From: a virus
Reading direction: 5' to 3' (one strand)
Length of the DNA stretch: 64,000 bases
Virus record (IMG/VR): IMGVR_UViG_3300037264_002561
Span: 1 to 64,000 of that record
Part shown: piece after piece, positions 18,077-26,904 of the stretch
How positions within the stretch are numbered: the stretch's first letter is position 1
Layout of the letters: each line of letters starts with the position of its first letter
Notes under the pieces: generated by a model
Told to the model about the DNA's origin: nothing
The model's database searches: none
Seen by the model: only the letters and a program-made list of their open reading frames with translations
Made by a program: the position numbers and the translations under genes

Positions 18077-18330
18077 GTGCCCAGATAGCCACCGATCAAC
18101 CGATCCTGAAGGCTCCACTGATCCGGCCCGGAGCTCTGTTCAAGGTAGCGATCGGTCTGCTCATCCAAGCCCCGCTCTTCCCGGCCCTGAGCCTCACCCT
18201 CAGCGAGATCTACGGCTTGTCCCTGAGACGGTTCTTCTGGCTCGTAGGAGAGCACGGGAAGATGATCGATGCGGCCAGGAAGGCTTGGCCCAAGAGCGCA
18301 GGAGCGAGGCCGTCAGCGCGAAGGAGGTGA
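17171..18330 (+). CDS. Tail assembly chaperone, -1 frameshift form
   Basis: Join of 17171..17977 and 17977..18330. The 0-frame codons GGT TTT TTC contain the heptamer T-TTT-TTC; slipping back one base continues into a reading frame that stays open for 117 codons to TGA at 18328-18330, four bases before the tape measure start. That frame lacks any start of its own, fills an otherwise empty 257-base gap, and encodes a sensible protein: an acidic linker (GDDPPSDGQVEGADPLEDDH) then a helical part (FKVAIGLLIQAPLFPALSLT). A 5-bp hairpin AGAGC/GCTCT starts 5 bases after the heptamer. Product would be about 386 residues. P2 (gpE/E') and lambda (gpG/GT) use the same arrangement. Confidence 0.8.
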
Positions 18331-18333
18331 GAC

Positions 18334-20667
18334 GTGGCGAAAGCAGGAGTGATCGACTTCGGGCTCCGCTTCCTCTACTTCACCAACGCCGCTTCCGTGA
18401 CCCGGGCCCTTCAGAACGCCAACGATCAGGTAGCTGGTATAGCCGGGGGGGTTGGAAAGTCCCCCCAAGAGAAGAGACTCAACAGCCTCTCGGCCCGTAT
18501 CACTGAGTCCCTCATCGGCCTCGGTATTCCTTTGGCTCTGGCCTCTGGCTTCCTTCAGGCCGCGGGAGGAGCTGCGGCGTTCGCTGAACAAGTCCAACGA
18601 GTCCAGATCGTCACGGGCCAGCTTGGAAGTGACCTGGGAACGATCTCGAGCCGCTTCATGCGGCTGGCCAACAGCACAGGGCAGTCCGCCGAATCGATCG
18701 CTACGGTAGCCGAGATCATCGGAACGAAGGGTTTGGCAAGCCGGCTCTCTGGAGGTCAATTCGAGGATCTTCTGGGAACGACCGCCAAGTTCGCCCAACT
18801 CACCAAGCTGTCGATGACCACGGCCGGCGAACAACTCAGCGACGTGGCCGTCCAACTCCGGTTCTTCGAGAACGAGGGCCCGGACATCTTCCATCGCTTC
18901 ACGAGCGCCATCCAGGCCGTCGGTAAGGCGTCGGTGTCGGACTCGAAGCAAGTCCTCGAGTTCGTCAAGGCCTTGGCCCCTCTGCGTGTGGAAGGCAACT
19001 TCGCGCTTCACGAGATCATTGGCTTGGCCGGCGCCGTGAAGTCCTTCGGTGGTGAGATTACCAAGAGTCTCGTGCGGACCCAGTTCGGAGCCATGTTCGG
19101 GAAGATGGCCACGAACACTGAGGAGTTCTCCAAGTTCCTAGGGATTGGTTCCTCTCAGAAGCTCACGCAGATGCTCAACGAGACGCCATTCAAGGCGATG
19201 CTCTTGTTGGCCAAGAAGCTTCAACCTCTGCGCGGGAACCTCGGCGACATGCGTAAGAAGCTCGACGAACTCGGGCTATCGGGTCAACGACTGGCTCCGT
19301 TCATGGCTGGTCTCGCTGGCCAGATCGATCTTGTCCAGAGCACCACCGAGCTGGCACGGAAGAACCTCAGTGGCCTGTCGGACGTTCTCGAAGAAGACTT
19401 CCTGACCCTCTTGGACACGGCTACGAAGCAAGCCGAGCTACTTCGGGCAAAGCTCCACAGCATCGGGCTCGTTGTTGGAGAGACCATCCTCCCGGCCCTG
19501 ACAGTGGTCCTGAAGATCTTCAACCTTGTGGCTGGTGCTGTTTACGCGTTGGCCGACACGGCCGGTGGTAAGTTCCTCATCTTGGTAGGGTTCATTGCTT
19601 CCGTCGGGACGGCGGCCATTTCGTCCTTCAATGCCATCAGTTCGATGATGGTCATGTTCGGTGGTCCTGCTCTTGGAGCAGCTCTGTGGACTGTATTCGC
19701 CCTCTTTGGAGAGATCTTCGGCATTGCGATGCTTGTTGTAGGAGCGTTTAAGCTCATTGCGCCGATCTTCAAGAACCTCTTTGGAGCCGGGTTGTCGCTG
19801 TTGACCGAGAACATCTCACTCATCTATGAAGGCGTGACGGGGTTCCTGGAGGGGCCGATCAGTGTCTCCCTCTTCCAGAAGATCGTTGATGCCGGCCTCT
19901 TCCCGATCGTTCAGGTGATTCTGATGATGATCGACCACTGGGGCGACTTCAAGAAGGGGTTCATGGAGGGGCTTATCCTCATCACGGATGCAAGCGGACC
20001 CTTCGTGGACATGGTCAAAGACTTCTTCGAGTACCTGAATGAAATGGCCGTTTTCAAGCTCTCGATGGACGATGGAGGGAAAGCTGCCAAGGAACTTGGC
20101 CGAACTCTCGGCCATCTCTTCTTCTTGACGGTTAGTGGGATCCTTCAGATCGGCCAAGGTCTACTGGAACTTACACGGATTCTTCTCAAGCTGGCTTATG
20201 TGGCAACCAACCCGCTCGTTCTAGCTGCCCTCGGTGCTCTCGGCGGTTTCATGATCGGTGGAGCTCCGGGGGCCGGTCTCGGAGCTATTGCCGGACTCGT
20301 TGGGGCAGCATCAATGGGGATGCGGTGGGCTCCTATGGCTCAACCCGTTAATCGACCGGCCTTTGCCTTCAAGAATAATCAATTCGTAGGAGCGACGACG
20401 GGGGCCGCGGCCGGTGGCGATTTGACTTCGGCTTTGCCTATGATCGGTAAAGCGTTGAGGCAAGGCTATCTAACGCCCGAAACTGGGAAACCTCTTTTGA
20501 CTGCACAAGTCAGAGGCGACGTTCGACTCGACGCGGTACGCGTTGGGGAAGTCCTTTCCCATACTCAACGAAGACTCAATTTGCGACAAGGTGGAGTTGT
20601 CGATGATCTCGACACCATGGCGGCTGATCTGATGCCCGCCGATAGATCGTCGGGACGGGGATTCTAG
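18334..20667 (+). CDS. Tape measure protein
   Basis: 777 residues from GTG at 18334 with a perfect GAAGGAGGTGAGAC ribosome site. It sets tail length and enters the host with DNA. Features: N-terminal helical, coiled-coil-like half; a hydrophobic block at about residues 395-490 (AGAVYALADTAGGKFLILVG and onward) and another at about 617-660 with Gly-rich helices; a C-terminal part with LDAVRVGEVLSHTQRR like other tape measure ends. 777 residues would span about 115 nm at 1.5 angstrom per residue, a general rule rather than a measurement here. Confidence 0.85.
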   Translation: MAKAGVIDFGLRFLYFTNAASVTRALQNANDQVAGIAGGVGKSPQEKRLNSLSARITESLIGLGIPLALASGFLQAAGGAAAFAEQVQRVQIVTGQLGSDLGTISSRFMRLANSTGQSAESIATVAEIIGTKGLASRLSGGQFEDLLGTTAKFAQLTKLSMTTAGEQLSDVAVQLRFFENEGPDIFHRFTSAIQAVGKASVSDSKQVLEFVKALAPLRVEGNFALHEIIGLAGAVKSFGGEITKSLVRTQFGAMFGKMATNTEEFSKFLGIGSSQKLTQMLNETPFKAMLLLAKKLQPLRGNLGDMRKKLDELGLSGQRLAPFMAGLAGQIDLVQSTTELARKNLSGLSDVLEEDFLTLLDTATKQAELLRAKLHSIGLVVGETILPALTVVLKIFNLVAGAVYALADTAGGKFLILVGFIASVGTAAISSFNAISSMMVMFGGPALGAALWTVFALFGEIFGIAMLVVGAFKLIAPIFKNLFGAGLSLLTENISLIYEGVTGFLEGPISVSLFQKIVDAGLFPIVQVILMMIDHWGDFKKGFMEGLILITDASGPFVDMVKDFFEYLNEMAVFKLSMDDGGKAAKELGRTLGHLFFLTVSGILQIGQGLLELTRILLKLAYVATNPLVLAALGALGGFMIGGAPGAGLGAIAGLVGAASMGMRWAPMAQPVNRPAFAFKNNQFVGATTGAAAGGDLTSALPMIGKALRQGYLTPETGKPLLTAQVRGDVRLDAVRVGEVLSHTQRRLNLRQGGVVDDLDTMAADLMPADRSSGRGF

Positions 20668-21305
20668 TGTTCTTCTACGACCCCCAATCTGCCCGGCGTG
20701 GATACCTAGCAATGCTCGACGGCCCGTCGGCCGGTCTGACGTTCACGTTCCCAATGAACCCGGAGTCGTTGAAAGAGAGCCACTCAGTAAACTACGGCGA
20801 CCACCAGATCATCGGTCGCTCTCATCCTCGGTCTGGATACGTTTCGGGTGGCCCGCGCGAGATCATCCTCGAGTTCGACCTCGATGCCAAGAACGAAAGC
20901 ATGGGGTTCGAGATGGTTGGGGTGGCAGTTTTCAGACGAGGAGTCAATATCTCACTCGACGCCTCGAATACGCTTCCTCTTGTTCGCGACCCTCTCGAAA
21001 AGCTCGACGCCTGTTTGCGTTTCATCCAGGCCCTTACTTATCCGCGTGAGTTCACGCGCGAGCGTTCGATCGCTGGCGAAGTCATTTCGGGCCCCCCGAA
21101 GGTTCTCTTCGTGTGGGGCGATCGGCGGATCCGCTGTATCGTTCGCGATTACAGCGTCGAAGAGAGGGAATGGGATCCCGATCTCAAGATCCTTCGGGCC
21201 CACGTGAGTATGAATCTCCACGAACAGCCAAGTCGCCCGGTAACTTTCCAGAGCAAGCACGAGTGGGGAGACACCCAAGAGTTGCTCGAAGTCATGGGGT
21301 CGTGA
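20667..21305 (+). CDS. Tail/baseplate tube-like protein (CIS tube/LysM-adaptor type)
   Basis: 212 residues, GTG overlapping the tape measure stop. The N-terminal part (FTFPMNPESLKESHSVNYGDHQIIGRSHP...GGPREIILEFDLDA) resembles proteins that follow the tape measure in contractile injection systems and link tube to baseplate. The next gene supplies a separate LysM-like domain, as in the fused protein of other systems. Confidence 0.65.
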   Translation: MFFYDPQSARRGYLAMLDGPSAGLTFTFPMNPESLKESHSVNYGDHQIIGRSHPRSGYVSGGPREIILEFDLDAKNESMGFEMVGVAVFRRGVNISLDASNTLPLVRDPLEKLDACLRFIQALTYPREFTRERSIAGEVISGPPKVLFVWGDRRIRCIVRDYSVEEREWDPDLKILRAHVSMNLHEQPSRPVTFQSKHEWGDTQELLEVMGS

Positions 21306-21312
21306 GGTAGCC

Positions 21313-21642
21313 ATGGCTTTCCAGTCCCGTATGTCCCGGTACAACGGAGCCGAAGTCATCGCGGACGAGAAGTTGCTCCGTAATCGGATTACGATCTTCA
21401 TCAGCGGCTCTCTCTCATTCCCCTACGAGGACGTCCCAGAGAATCTCCGCTACATCGTTCGGCAGGGCGATCGTATCGACCACTTGGCGACCGCCTTTTA
21501 CGGTAACCCTCGTCTTTGGTGGGTTCTCGTCGAGTTCCAGAAAAATCCCCTCCAGAACCCCTGGGTCCTCAAACCGGGCCTCGAGCTCTTTATTCCCTCC
21601 TACACCTACATTGCTGCCAAGATCCTCCGGGGGGCCTCGTGA
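21313..21642 (+). CDS. LysM-like baseplate protein (gp53 type)
   Basis: 109 residues, ATG after GGTAGCC. The core LRYIVRQGDRIDHLATAFYGNPRLWWVLVEFQ...PGLELFIPS is a LysM fold as used in T4 gp53/Mu-like baseplate wedge proteins. The exact palindrome core at 21379-21393 lies inside the gene, read as R-N-R-I-T. The end overlaps the next start (GTGA). Confidence 0.75.
   Translation: MAFQSRMSRYNGAEVIADEKLLRNRITIFISGSLSFPYEDVPENLRYIVRQGDRIDHLATAFYGNPRLWWVLVEFQKNPLQNPWVLKPGLELFIPSYTYIAAKILRGAS
21379..21393. repeat. Dispersed palindrome, copy inside the LysM gene
   Basis: Exact core CGTAATCGGATTACG with 7-bp arms; left flank GCTC extends the resemblance to other copies (GCTCCGTAATC). The only exact copy that is wholly internal to a gene with no nearby gene boundary. 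Confidence 0.8.
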
Positions 21643-23363
21643 ACGGGGATCTTCAGTCTGTGCTCAGGATCCAGGTCTTGAGCCCACGGCTTCAGGAAAC
21701 GGGAGGTGATCCGCGCCTCCCACTCGCTAACGAAGAACTCCGCAAGCGATTGACCGATGTAACGATCCGGGAGTCAAACTCCTCGGCCGCTGAGCTGACG
21801 ATCACCCTCGAGAACGAAGACCTCTACTGGATCGACAATTCAGTAGAAAATGGAGGGGCGGACGTCTTCGTCGAGGGTGCTCAAATCGAAGTTCAGATGG
21901 GCTACCTGAACACCGACGATGCAGAGAATGACCAGCTAGGCCCTGTCCGGACTTTCGTCATTGCCGGCAAGCCGAACATCTCTCGGGACAAGATCACCGT
22001 CAAGGCCATCACACACGCGCAAGTCGCCCTCGGGGGGAGGATGGTTCCTCTCTGGTATCCCCCCCAGAAGATCAGCGTTCTCGTGGATGATGTTCTCGAA
22101 AAAGCTGGGTTCGACATCAATCACCGAGTTATCCAGGATACCGAGTTCGAGGTTCACGACGTCGTTTCGCATGCAGGAGAGACGCAGCACGCTTTCTTAC
22201 ACCGACTCGCTCTTTCGATGAACTACCGCTTCTACGTTCTTCCTCATCCGACGGATGGAAAGTACGTGACCCACTTTCACAAACCCGGCTGGATTCCCAG
22301 TACGGGTGGGTTGACCGCTTCTCCTCCTTCGGCGGGAGATGTCAAGACGGTCGGGAACTTGAAGGGCGTCGGAAACGATGGGGTCATGACTATCGTCAAG
22401 CCGTCGATCGCTTTGGGTCCAGCCCAAGAATTGCAAGAGGATGCGGAGCGGACACTCGCTCTTCTAGCAGAACGGCTTCCGTCCAAAGTTCAGGTTCGAC
22501 CCAACCCTGACCAGGGTTTCTCCAAGACCGGAAACGGGAACATCCCGGTCATCTCGACGTTCTTCCACTATCGCCCATCCCCGGAGAACGAGAATGACTT
22601 CTTGGACTTCAGCATCCGCTATGAAACGGATGGAACACCGGCTTCCATGAACGCGGTCGGAGTCGACGAAGAAGAAGGGAAAGTGGTCGACGAGTTCGTC
22701 AGCGAGAAGGACAAGGACGAATATGCCCTCTCTCCGCGCAACGACTACGCCGCCCCCGACGATCAGGACAAGGCAACTGCCAAGAACCCCTTGGGACAGA
22801 CCATAGCGGCAAGTCTCTTCGCGACTACCCCCGACCTCTTGTTCAATCCGGCGGTAACTGAACCATCGGCTACTCCTCCTCCCCGACTGACGGTCCAGGA
22901 TCTCGCGGTGGGACGAGTTCGGAGTCCATCAGGACGCGTGTATTACACCCTGATGGCGGCTCATAAGCCTGAACAAGCCCGAGCCCACGCCAAAGCCAAA
23001 CTCGAAGGAAGTCAACTTCCCGTAGCCCTCTCGATCACCACGATGGGTCGCCCTCGGGTCTATGCGGGAGATCTCGCCAAGGTCGAGGGCCTCAAGATGT
23101 TCGATGCGATCTACATCATCGAAGATCATGTCCAGAAGTACGGCTCGGGGGGATATACGAGCGAGTTCTCTCTCAAGACTGATGGAGTCAACGACCTCAC
23201 CAAGCCTGCAACCCCCCGTAAGTCAGTAACTCTCGATGACGCCCTCCTGATCTCGCGGAGTCGCAGCGCTCAAGGAAAAGTCTCGATCGATGTCATCGCC
23301 AAGAGTGATGGTTCTGTGAGGGTCTCTTTCATTGGGCCCACGCCCTTGAAGGAGGACCAATGA
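21639..23363 (+). CDS. Baseplate hub protein (gpD/gp27-like)
   Basis: 574 residues from GTG 21639 overlapping the previous stop. N-terminal domain SNSSAAELTITLENEDLYWID...VEGAQIEVQMGYL and the following TFVIAGKPNISRDKITVKAITHA are typical of late-control gpD/hub proteins, which form the platform between tube and spike. AFLHRLALSMNYRFYVLP is a further conserved-looking hub motif. C-terminal end is beta-rich. Confidence 0.78.
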   Translation: MNGDLQSVLRIQVLSPRLQETGGDPRLPLANEELRKRLTDVTIRESNSSAAELTITLENEDLYWIDNSVENGGADVFVEGAQIEVQMGYLNTDDAENDQLGPVRTFVIAGKPNISRDKITVKAITHAQVALGGRMVPLWYPPQKISVLVDDVLEKAGFDINHRVIQDTEFEVHDVVSHAGETQHAFLHRLALSMNYRFYVLPHPTDGKYVTHFHKPGWIPSTGGLTASPPSAGDVKTVGNLKGVGNDGVMTIVKPSIALGPAQELQEDAERTLALLAERLPSKVQVRPNPDQGFSKTGNGNIPVISTFFHYRPSPENENDFLDFSIRYETDGTPASMNAVGVDEEEGKVVDEFVSEKDKDEYALSPRNDYAAPDDQDKATAKNPLGQTIAASLFATTPDLLFNPAVTEPSATPPPRLTVQDLAVGRVRSPSGRVYYTLMAAHKPEQARAHAKAKLEGSQLPVALSITTMGRPRVYAGDLAKVEGLKMFDAIYIIEDHVQKYGSGGYTSEFSLKTDGVNDLTKPATPRKSVTLDDALLISRSRSAQGKVSIDVIAKSDGSVRVSFIGPTPLKEDQ

Positions 23364-23902
23364 TCTGCGCCGGCATCGTCAAGAACTCCGTCGACCCAGC
23401 CAAGCGCGGCCGGGTCAAGATGGTCATCCCCGAAATCTCGGGCCCCGACTGCGAGAGTGACTGGATCCCTGTGGTATGGCCACCGGGGGACAAGGGAACG
23501 GTGAAGAATGGGGACACGCTTGTCGTCGTAGCCCGGGTCTCGAACGGGAAGACCTTCGCCTATGCCGTCGGACAGAGCTACTCCTCTCCCCAGGGAGTTG
23601 GATCTCTCGCCCCCTTGGCGTCGATCATGAATCCGGCGGAGTTCTCCAAGACCAAGGTCATCGGTATCAATCCGGCCAACCAAGAGAAGCTGCGCATCCA
23701 GATCCTTGGCACGAGCGCCTACATCGAAATCGACTCCGTCGCGAGCGTCATCACGATCAATCCCGGCAACAACGACATCATCTTGACCCCCGGGGGTGCC
23801 CGAGTTGCTGTCGAGGGGGATCCTGTCCAGGTCAATACGAAGACCGGGCGCGGTAGGATCACCCAGGGTTCGGCTCCGATGCAGGCGAGGTTGCGTTCGT
23901 GA
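23360..23902 (+). CDS. Baseplate spike / OB-fold protein (gpV-like)
   Basis: 180 residues, ATGA overlap with the hub gene. An OB-fold start (GIVKNSVDPAKRGRVKMVIPEISG...DWIPVV, residues 4-45) is typical of gpV/gp5 spikes. The C-terminal ~90 residues (AYIEIDSVASVITINPGNNDIILTPGG) are beta-repeat like a spike helix. It would plug the hub and pierce the outer membrane. No lysozyme domain, unlike T4 gp5. Confidence 0.75.
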   Translation: MICAGIVKNSVDPAKRGRVKMVIPEISGPDCESDWIPVVWPPGDKGTVKNGDTLVVVARVSNGKTFAYAVGQSYSSPQGVGSLAPLASIMNPAEFSKTKVIGINPANQEKLRIQILGTSAYIEIDSVASVITINPGNNDIILTPGGARVAVEGDPVQVNTKTGRGRITQGSAPMQARLRS

Positions 23903-24588
23903 CGACTCTCACTGTCGGGGACTTCGATGCCGACGAGCAGGAGGCCATCACCCTTCGCCTCCAGTTTTACGCAAGCGACATCGCCTTCTACACCCAGACC
24001 ATCGCCGAACAGGCCGACAAGTTCAACAAGGTGGCCTATCTCGACTCGGCGGCCCAGAAGGTCCAGGACGCCAATGTTGCTGCGGTCCTGACGATCCTCC
24101 ATGCCATTGTCACTCAACGAGACATCGACCAGCCGACTGAAGCTCCTCACACCATCAAGTTTGAGCCCCCCGATGAGGACGATCCTTCGTTCCCGGTGAT
24201 CCTCCCCGATCTGACGGCAGCCGATGACCTTCCAACCTACCTGGCGGCTGTTCCCGGGTACGCTACTCCCTTCTCTACTGCTACCCTCACGAACGGAGAT
24301 CTTTCCATCCCGAACGGGGGGTGGGAGCTCTGGCACTTCAATCCTGGTGGCGGTCCGCCGGCTATGGAGCGCGATCCCGTTCAGCCGACCGTTGGGGAGC
24401 TGACCGTCGGCTATCCTCCGAACCTCGTTGAGTTCGATGATCGGGACGAGGAGCGTCTCAACGACGAAATCGGTTCTTACGTCCTCAAGAGTCTCATCGT
24501 GAGTCAGGTCGGAGTGAACACGAACCTCCTCGCGCTCTACACGCAACGCAAAGAGTTCTGGGAAAGCGTAGGGTTCACAGGTGGCTGA
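23899..24588 (+). CDS. Baseplate-region hypothetical protein
   Basis: 229 residues; GTG overlaps the spike stop. The first 75 residues are helical (EQEAITLRLQFYASDIAFYT), then a Pro/Asp-rich stretch and a glycine-rich PNGGWELWHFNPGGG. No family recognised. The gene overlaps the gp25-like gene by 8 bases, so it is probably a baseplate component. Confidence 0.6.
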   Translation: MTTLTVGDFDADEQEAITLRLQFYASDIAFYTQTIAEQADKFNKVAYLDSAAQKVQDANVAAVLTILHAIVTQRDIDQPTEAPHTIKFEPPDEDDPSFPVILPDLTAADDLPTYLAAVPGYATPFSTATLTNGDLSIPNGGWELWHFNPGGGPPAMERDPVQPTVGELTVGYPPNLVEFDDRDEERLNDEIGSYVLKSLIVSQVGVNTNLLALYTQRKEFWESVGFTGG

Positions 24589-25021
24589 GTACGCTGGAGT
24601 CGTCTGGCCTTTGCACCTCAACTCCAAGGGCGACTATGCCAAGGGGTCTCAACGAGACGTCCTCAAGTCCGACATCCGGACCGTTCTCCAGACTCGACGC
24701 TTCCAATCCCTCGAGTCGGGGGGCGAACGTCTCATGCGGCCTGGAGCCTTCGGGCTCGTCCCAGTGGTCATCTTCGACATCTTCAATCCGGACATTCTCA
24801 CCCCCCTCATCAAGGCCTGGGTAGAGGATGCTCTCTACCATCTCGTGCGAGCTGGTAAGATGGAAGTCCTGGACCTGCGGGTGACGCCTTACTACAAGCC
24901 CACGGAAGGCTACCGGATCTTCATCAAGTACCTCGTCAAGGAAGAGAACATGCGGGATGAGTACGAGACGGAGATCGAAACGATCCGGCCGGCGTCCGCC
25001 GAGAACTCTGGTAGGTTCTGA
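24581..25021 (+). CDS. Baseplate wedge protein (gp25/GPW-like)
   Basis: 146 residues, GTG start overlapping the preceding gene. DVLKSDIRTVLQTRRFQSLESGGERL fits the gp25/W family of baseplate wedge proteins, which are always next to a J/gp6-like gene as here. Length matches the family (110-150). Confidence 0.75.
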   Translation: MAEYAGVVWPLHLNSKGDYAKGSQRDVLKSDIRTVLQTRRFQSLESGGERLMRPGAFGLVPVVIFDIFNPDILTPLIKAWVEDALYHLVRAGKMEVLDLRVTPYYKPTEGYRIFIKYLVKEENMRDEYETEIETIRPASAENSGRF

Positions 25022-26904
25022 TGCCTCTCGCAATCACGACGACTCCTGACGTCAAGTACACCGACAAAGAGCAGGAAGCCATCTTCCGGATGCTCGTCCA
25101 GCTCTTCAAGACCCGCCACCCGGGGGTCGTGACAGACTTCGCTAGCTCGAACGTCGTCACAGCCATCCTTGATGCCCTGGCTACGATCGGAGACCAAACG
25201 GCGTACTACCAGGACGCCCAGGCGCGCGAGGTCTTTCCGACGACAGCCAAACTCCGTTCGAGCCTCACCAAGTACGCAGCTTCGATTGGGTACCAGCCGC
25301 GTAGCCGGGTGGCAGCAACGGCTCAGGTGCGGATCACCCTCGTGGAAGATTCGGCGTTCGACACCCTCATCCCATCGGGGTCGATCTTCTTCACGGCAGA
25401 CACCCGGCCCCTTCGCTTCCGCTCGCTCGGTGACGCCACACTCCCGGCTGGTGCTGCTGGGGACTCGATCCTCATCTACGTCGAGCATTCCGAGTCCATC
25501 CTCGAGACATTCGTGGCTGACGGCACCCCGTTCAAGCCCTACACGACTTCTCGGTTCCCCGTACTCCAATCCGGCATCGACGATCTCGGAGATCTCGCGG
25601 ACGACGTGATCGCCATCACGCTCGACACCATCCCGGTCACAATCGTCCCCAACTTCGACGACAGCGAGCCTACAAGTCTCCATGCCCGTACCGAGTTCGA
25701 CAACGATGGGCGCCTTATCGTCATCCCTGGAGACGGACGGACGGGGGTGGCGTTCAACGGGATCCTGGAAGTGCGCGCCCGCACAGGGGGAGGAGAGATC
25801 GGAAACGGGGCCCGCATCACCCAGGGTCCATCCCTCAGCAACAACAACGGTGATCCCGTTGCTCTCTCGTTCTCCAACAGCGTCCTCTCCTCGGGCGGTG
25901 CTGACGAAGAGTCCCTCGAAGAGATCCGCATCCAGGCCCCGCTCAGCCTCCAGTCGAACAACCGGACAGTGAGCTATCAGGACTTCATCACCAACACCGA
26001 GAGCGTTCCCGGGATCGACCGGGCCTTGCCGTTCACTTCCAACGAGGATCCAACCGTGGAAGAGAACGCCACGGAAGTCGTCGTCCTGACGGACAGTCCA
26101 ACGAATGCTCAGCTCATTGGTGGCAATACCGCGGTCACTTCAATGACGACGGCCGTCGATGATCGCGTTCGGATCCAGGTTAATGGGGAGAGCACGAAGA
26201 CGTTCGATCTGGGCAGCCAGGTGTCTGGAGAAGACATCGCTGCTGCTCTACAGGCAGCCATTCGAGCGGAAACTCCGGACTTTCCTCTGGATACCGCAGA
26301 GGCCTACTCGGGGTTCCTGGTCGAGTTCGATACGGTGAACCAGCGCTACATCCTCACGAATGGCTTGGCCGGTCTCCCATCAAGCATCGAAGTGGTCACT
26401 GGATCCAACGACGCGACGGCCAACATGAAGTTGACTCTCGGAACCCGGGCTTCCAATACCCTGGGGGCTTCTCCCTCGGCCGGGACGATCGCGGCCGTGC
26501 TTCAAGTCCTCACGGTCGACAAGCCGGTGATGGTGACTCATGATGTTGAAGTCTTCGGGCCGTCTATCCAACCAATCTTCGTGAAGAGCACCGTGCGTCT
26601 GGCGGCGGACGTCACAACGGCGGCAGCGAAGGTCGTCGTCCGAAACACAATCCGTACCAACGTGGCGCTCCTCTTCTCTCCTCGCCTCTCGACCGGCATC
26701 GCCAATCCCGAGATGGACTTCGGGGCCACGATCCGGTTCTCGGACGTCATCTCGATCATCAACAACACTGAGGGTGTCGAGTCGGTGGACGAGGATCTCT
26801 TCTACCTCAATGACACCTCGGACGATGTGGTCGTAGACGTGCGCGAATTCCCCGTCTTGGTAGGAGTCGAGATCAAGGATGCCTCTACGGGCCAGGTGAT
26901 CTGA
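25021..26904 (+). CDS. Baseplate J-like wedge protein with inserted module
   Basis: 627 residues; start ATG overlaps the previous stop. Residues 25-110 (HPGVVTDFASSNVVTAILDAL...LRSSLTKYAASIGYQP) are the typical gpJ/gp6 N-terminus; the C-terminal end (INNTEGVESVDEDLFYLN) is the typical J ending. Between them, residues ~375-490 hold an extra module (VRIQVNGESTKTFDLG, then AALQAAIRAE, AYSGF) resembling those of the sheath and the 7235 protein. Wedges surround the hub and control contraction. Confidence 0.8.
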   Translation: MPLAITTTPDVKYTDKEQEAIFRMLVQLFKTRHPGVVTDFASSNVVTAILDALATIGDQTAYYQDAQAREVFPTTAKLRSSLTKYAASIGYQPRSRVAATAQVRITLVEDSAFDTLIPSGSIFFTADTRPLRFRSLGDATLPAGAAGDSILIYVEHSESILETFVADGTPFKPYTTSRFPVLQSGIDDLGDLADDVIAITLDTIPVTIVPNFDDSEPTSLHARTEFDNDGRLIVIPGDGRTGVAFNGILEVRARTGGGEIGNGARITQGPSLSNNNGDPVALSFSNSVLSSGGADEESLEEIRIQAPLSLQSNNRTVSYQDFITNTESVPGIDRALPFTSNEDPTVEENATEVVVLTDSPTNAQLIGGNTAVTSMTTAVDDRVRIQVNGESTKTFDLGSQVSGEDIAAALQAAIRAETPDFPLDTAEAYSGFLVEFDTVNQRYILTNGLAGLPSSIEVVTGSNDATANMKLTLGTRASNTLGASPSAGTIAAVLQVLTVDKPVMVTHDVEVFGPSIQPIFVKSTVRLAADVTTAAAKVVVRNTIRTNVALLFSPRLSTGIANPEMDFGATIRFSDVISIINNTEGVESVDEDLFYLNDTSDDVVVDVREFPVLVGVEIKDASTGQVI

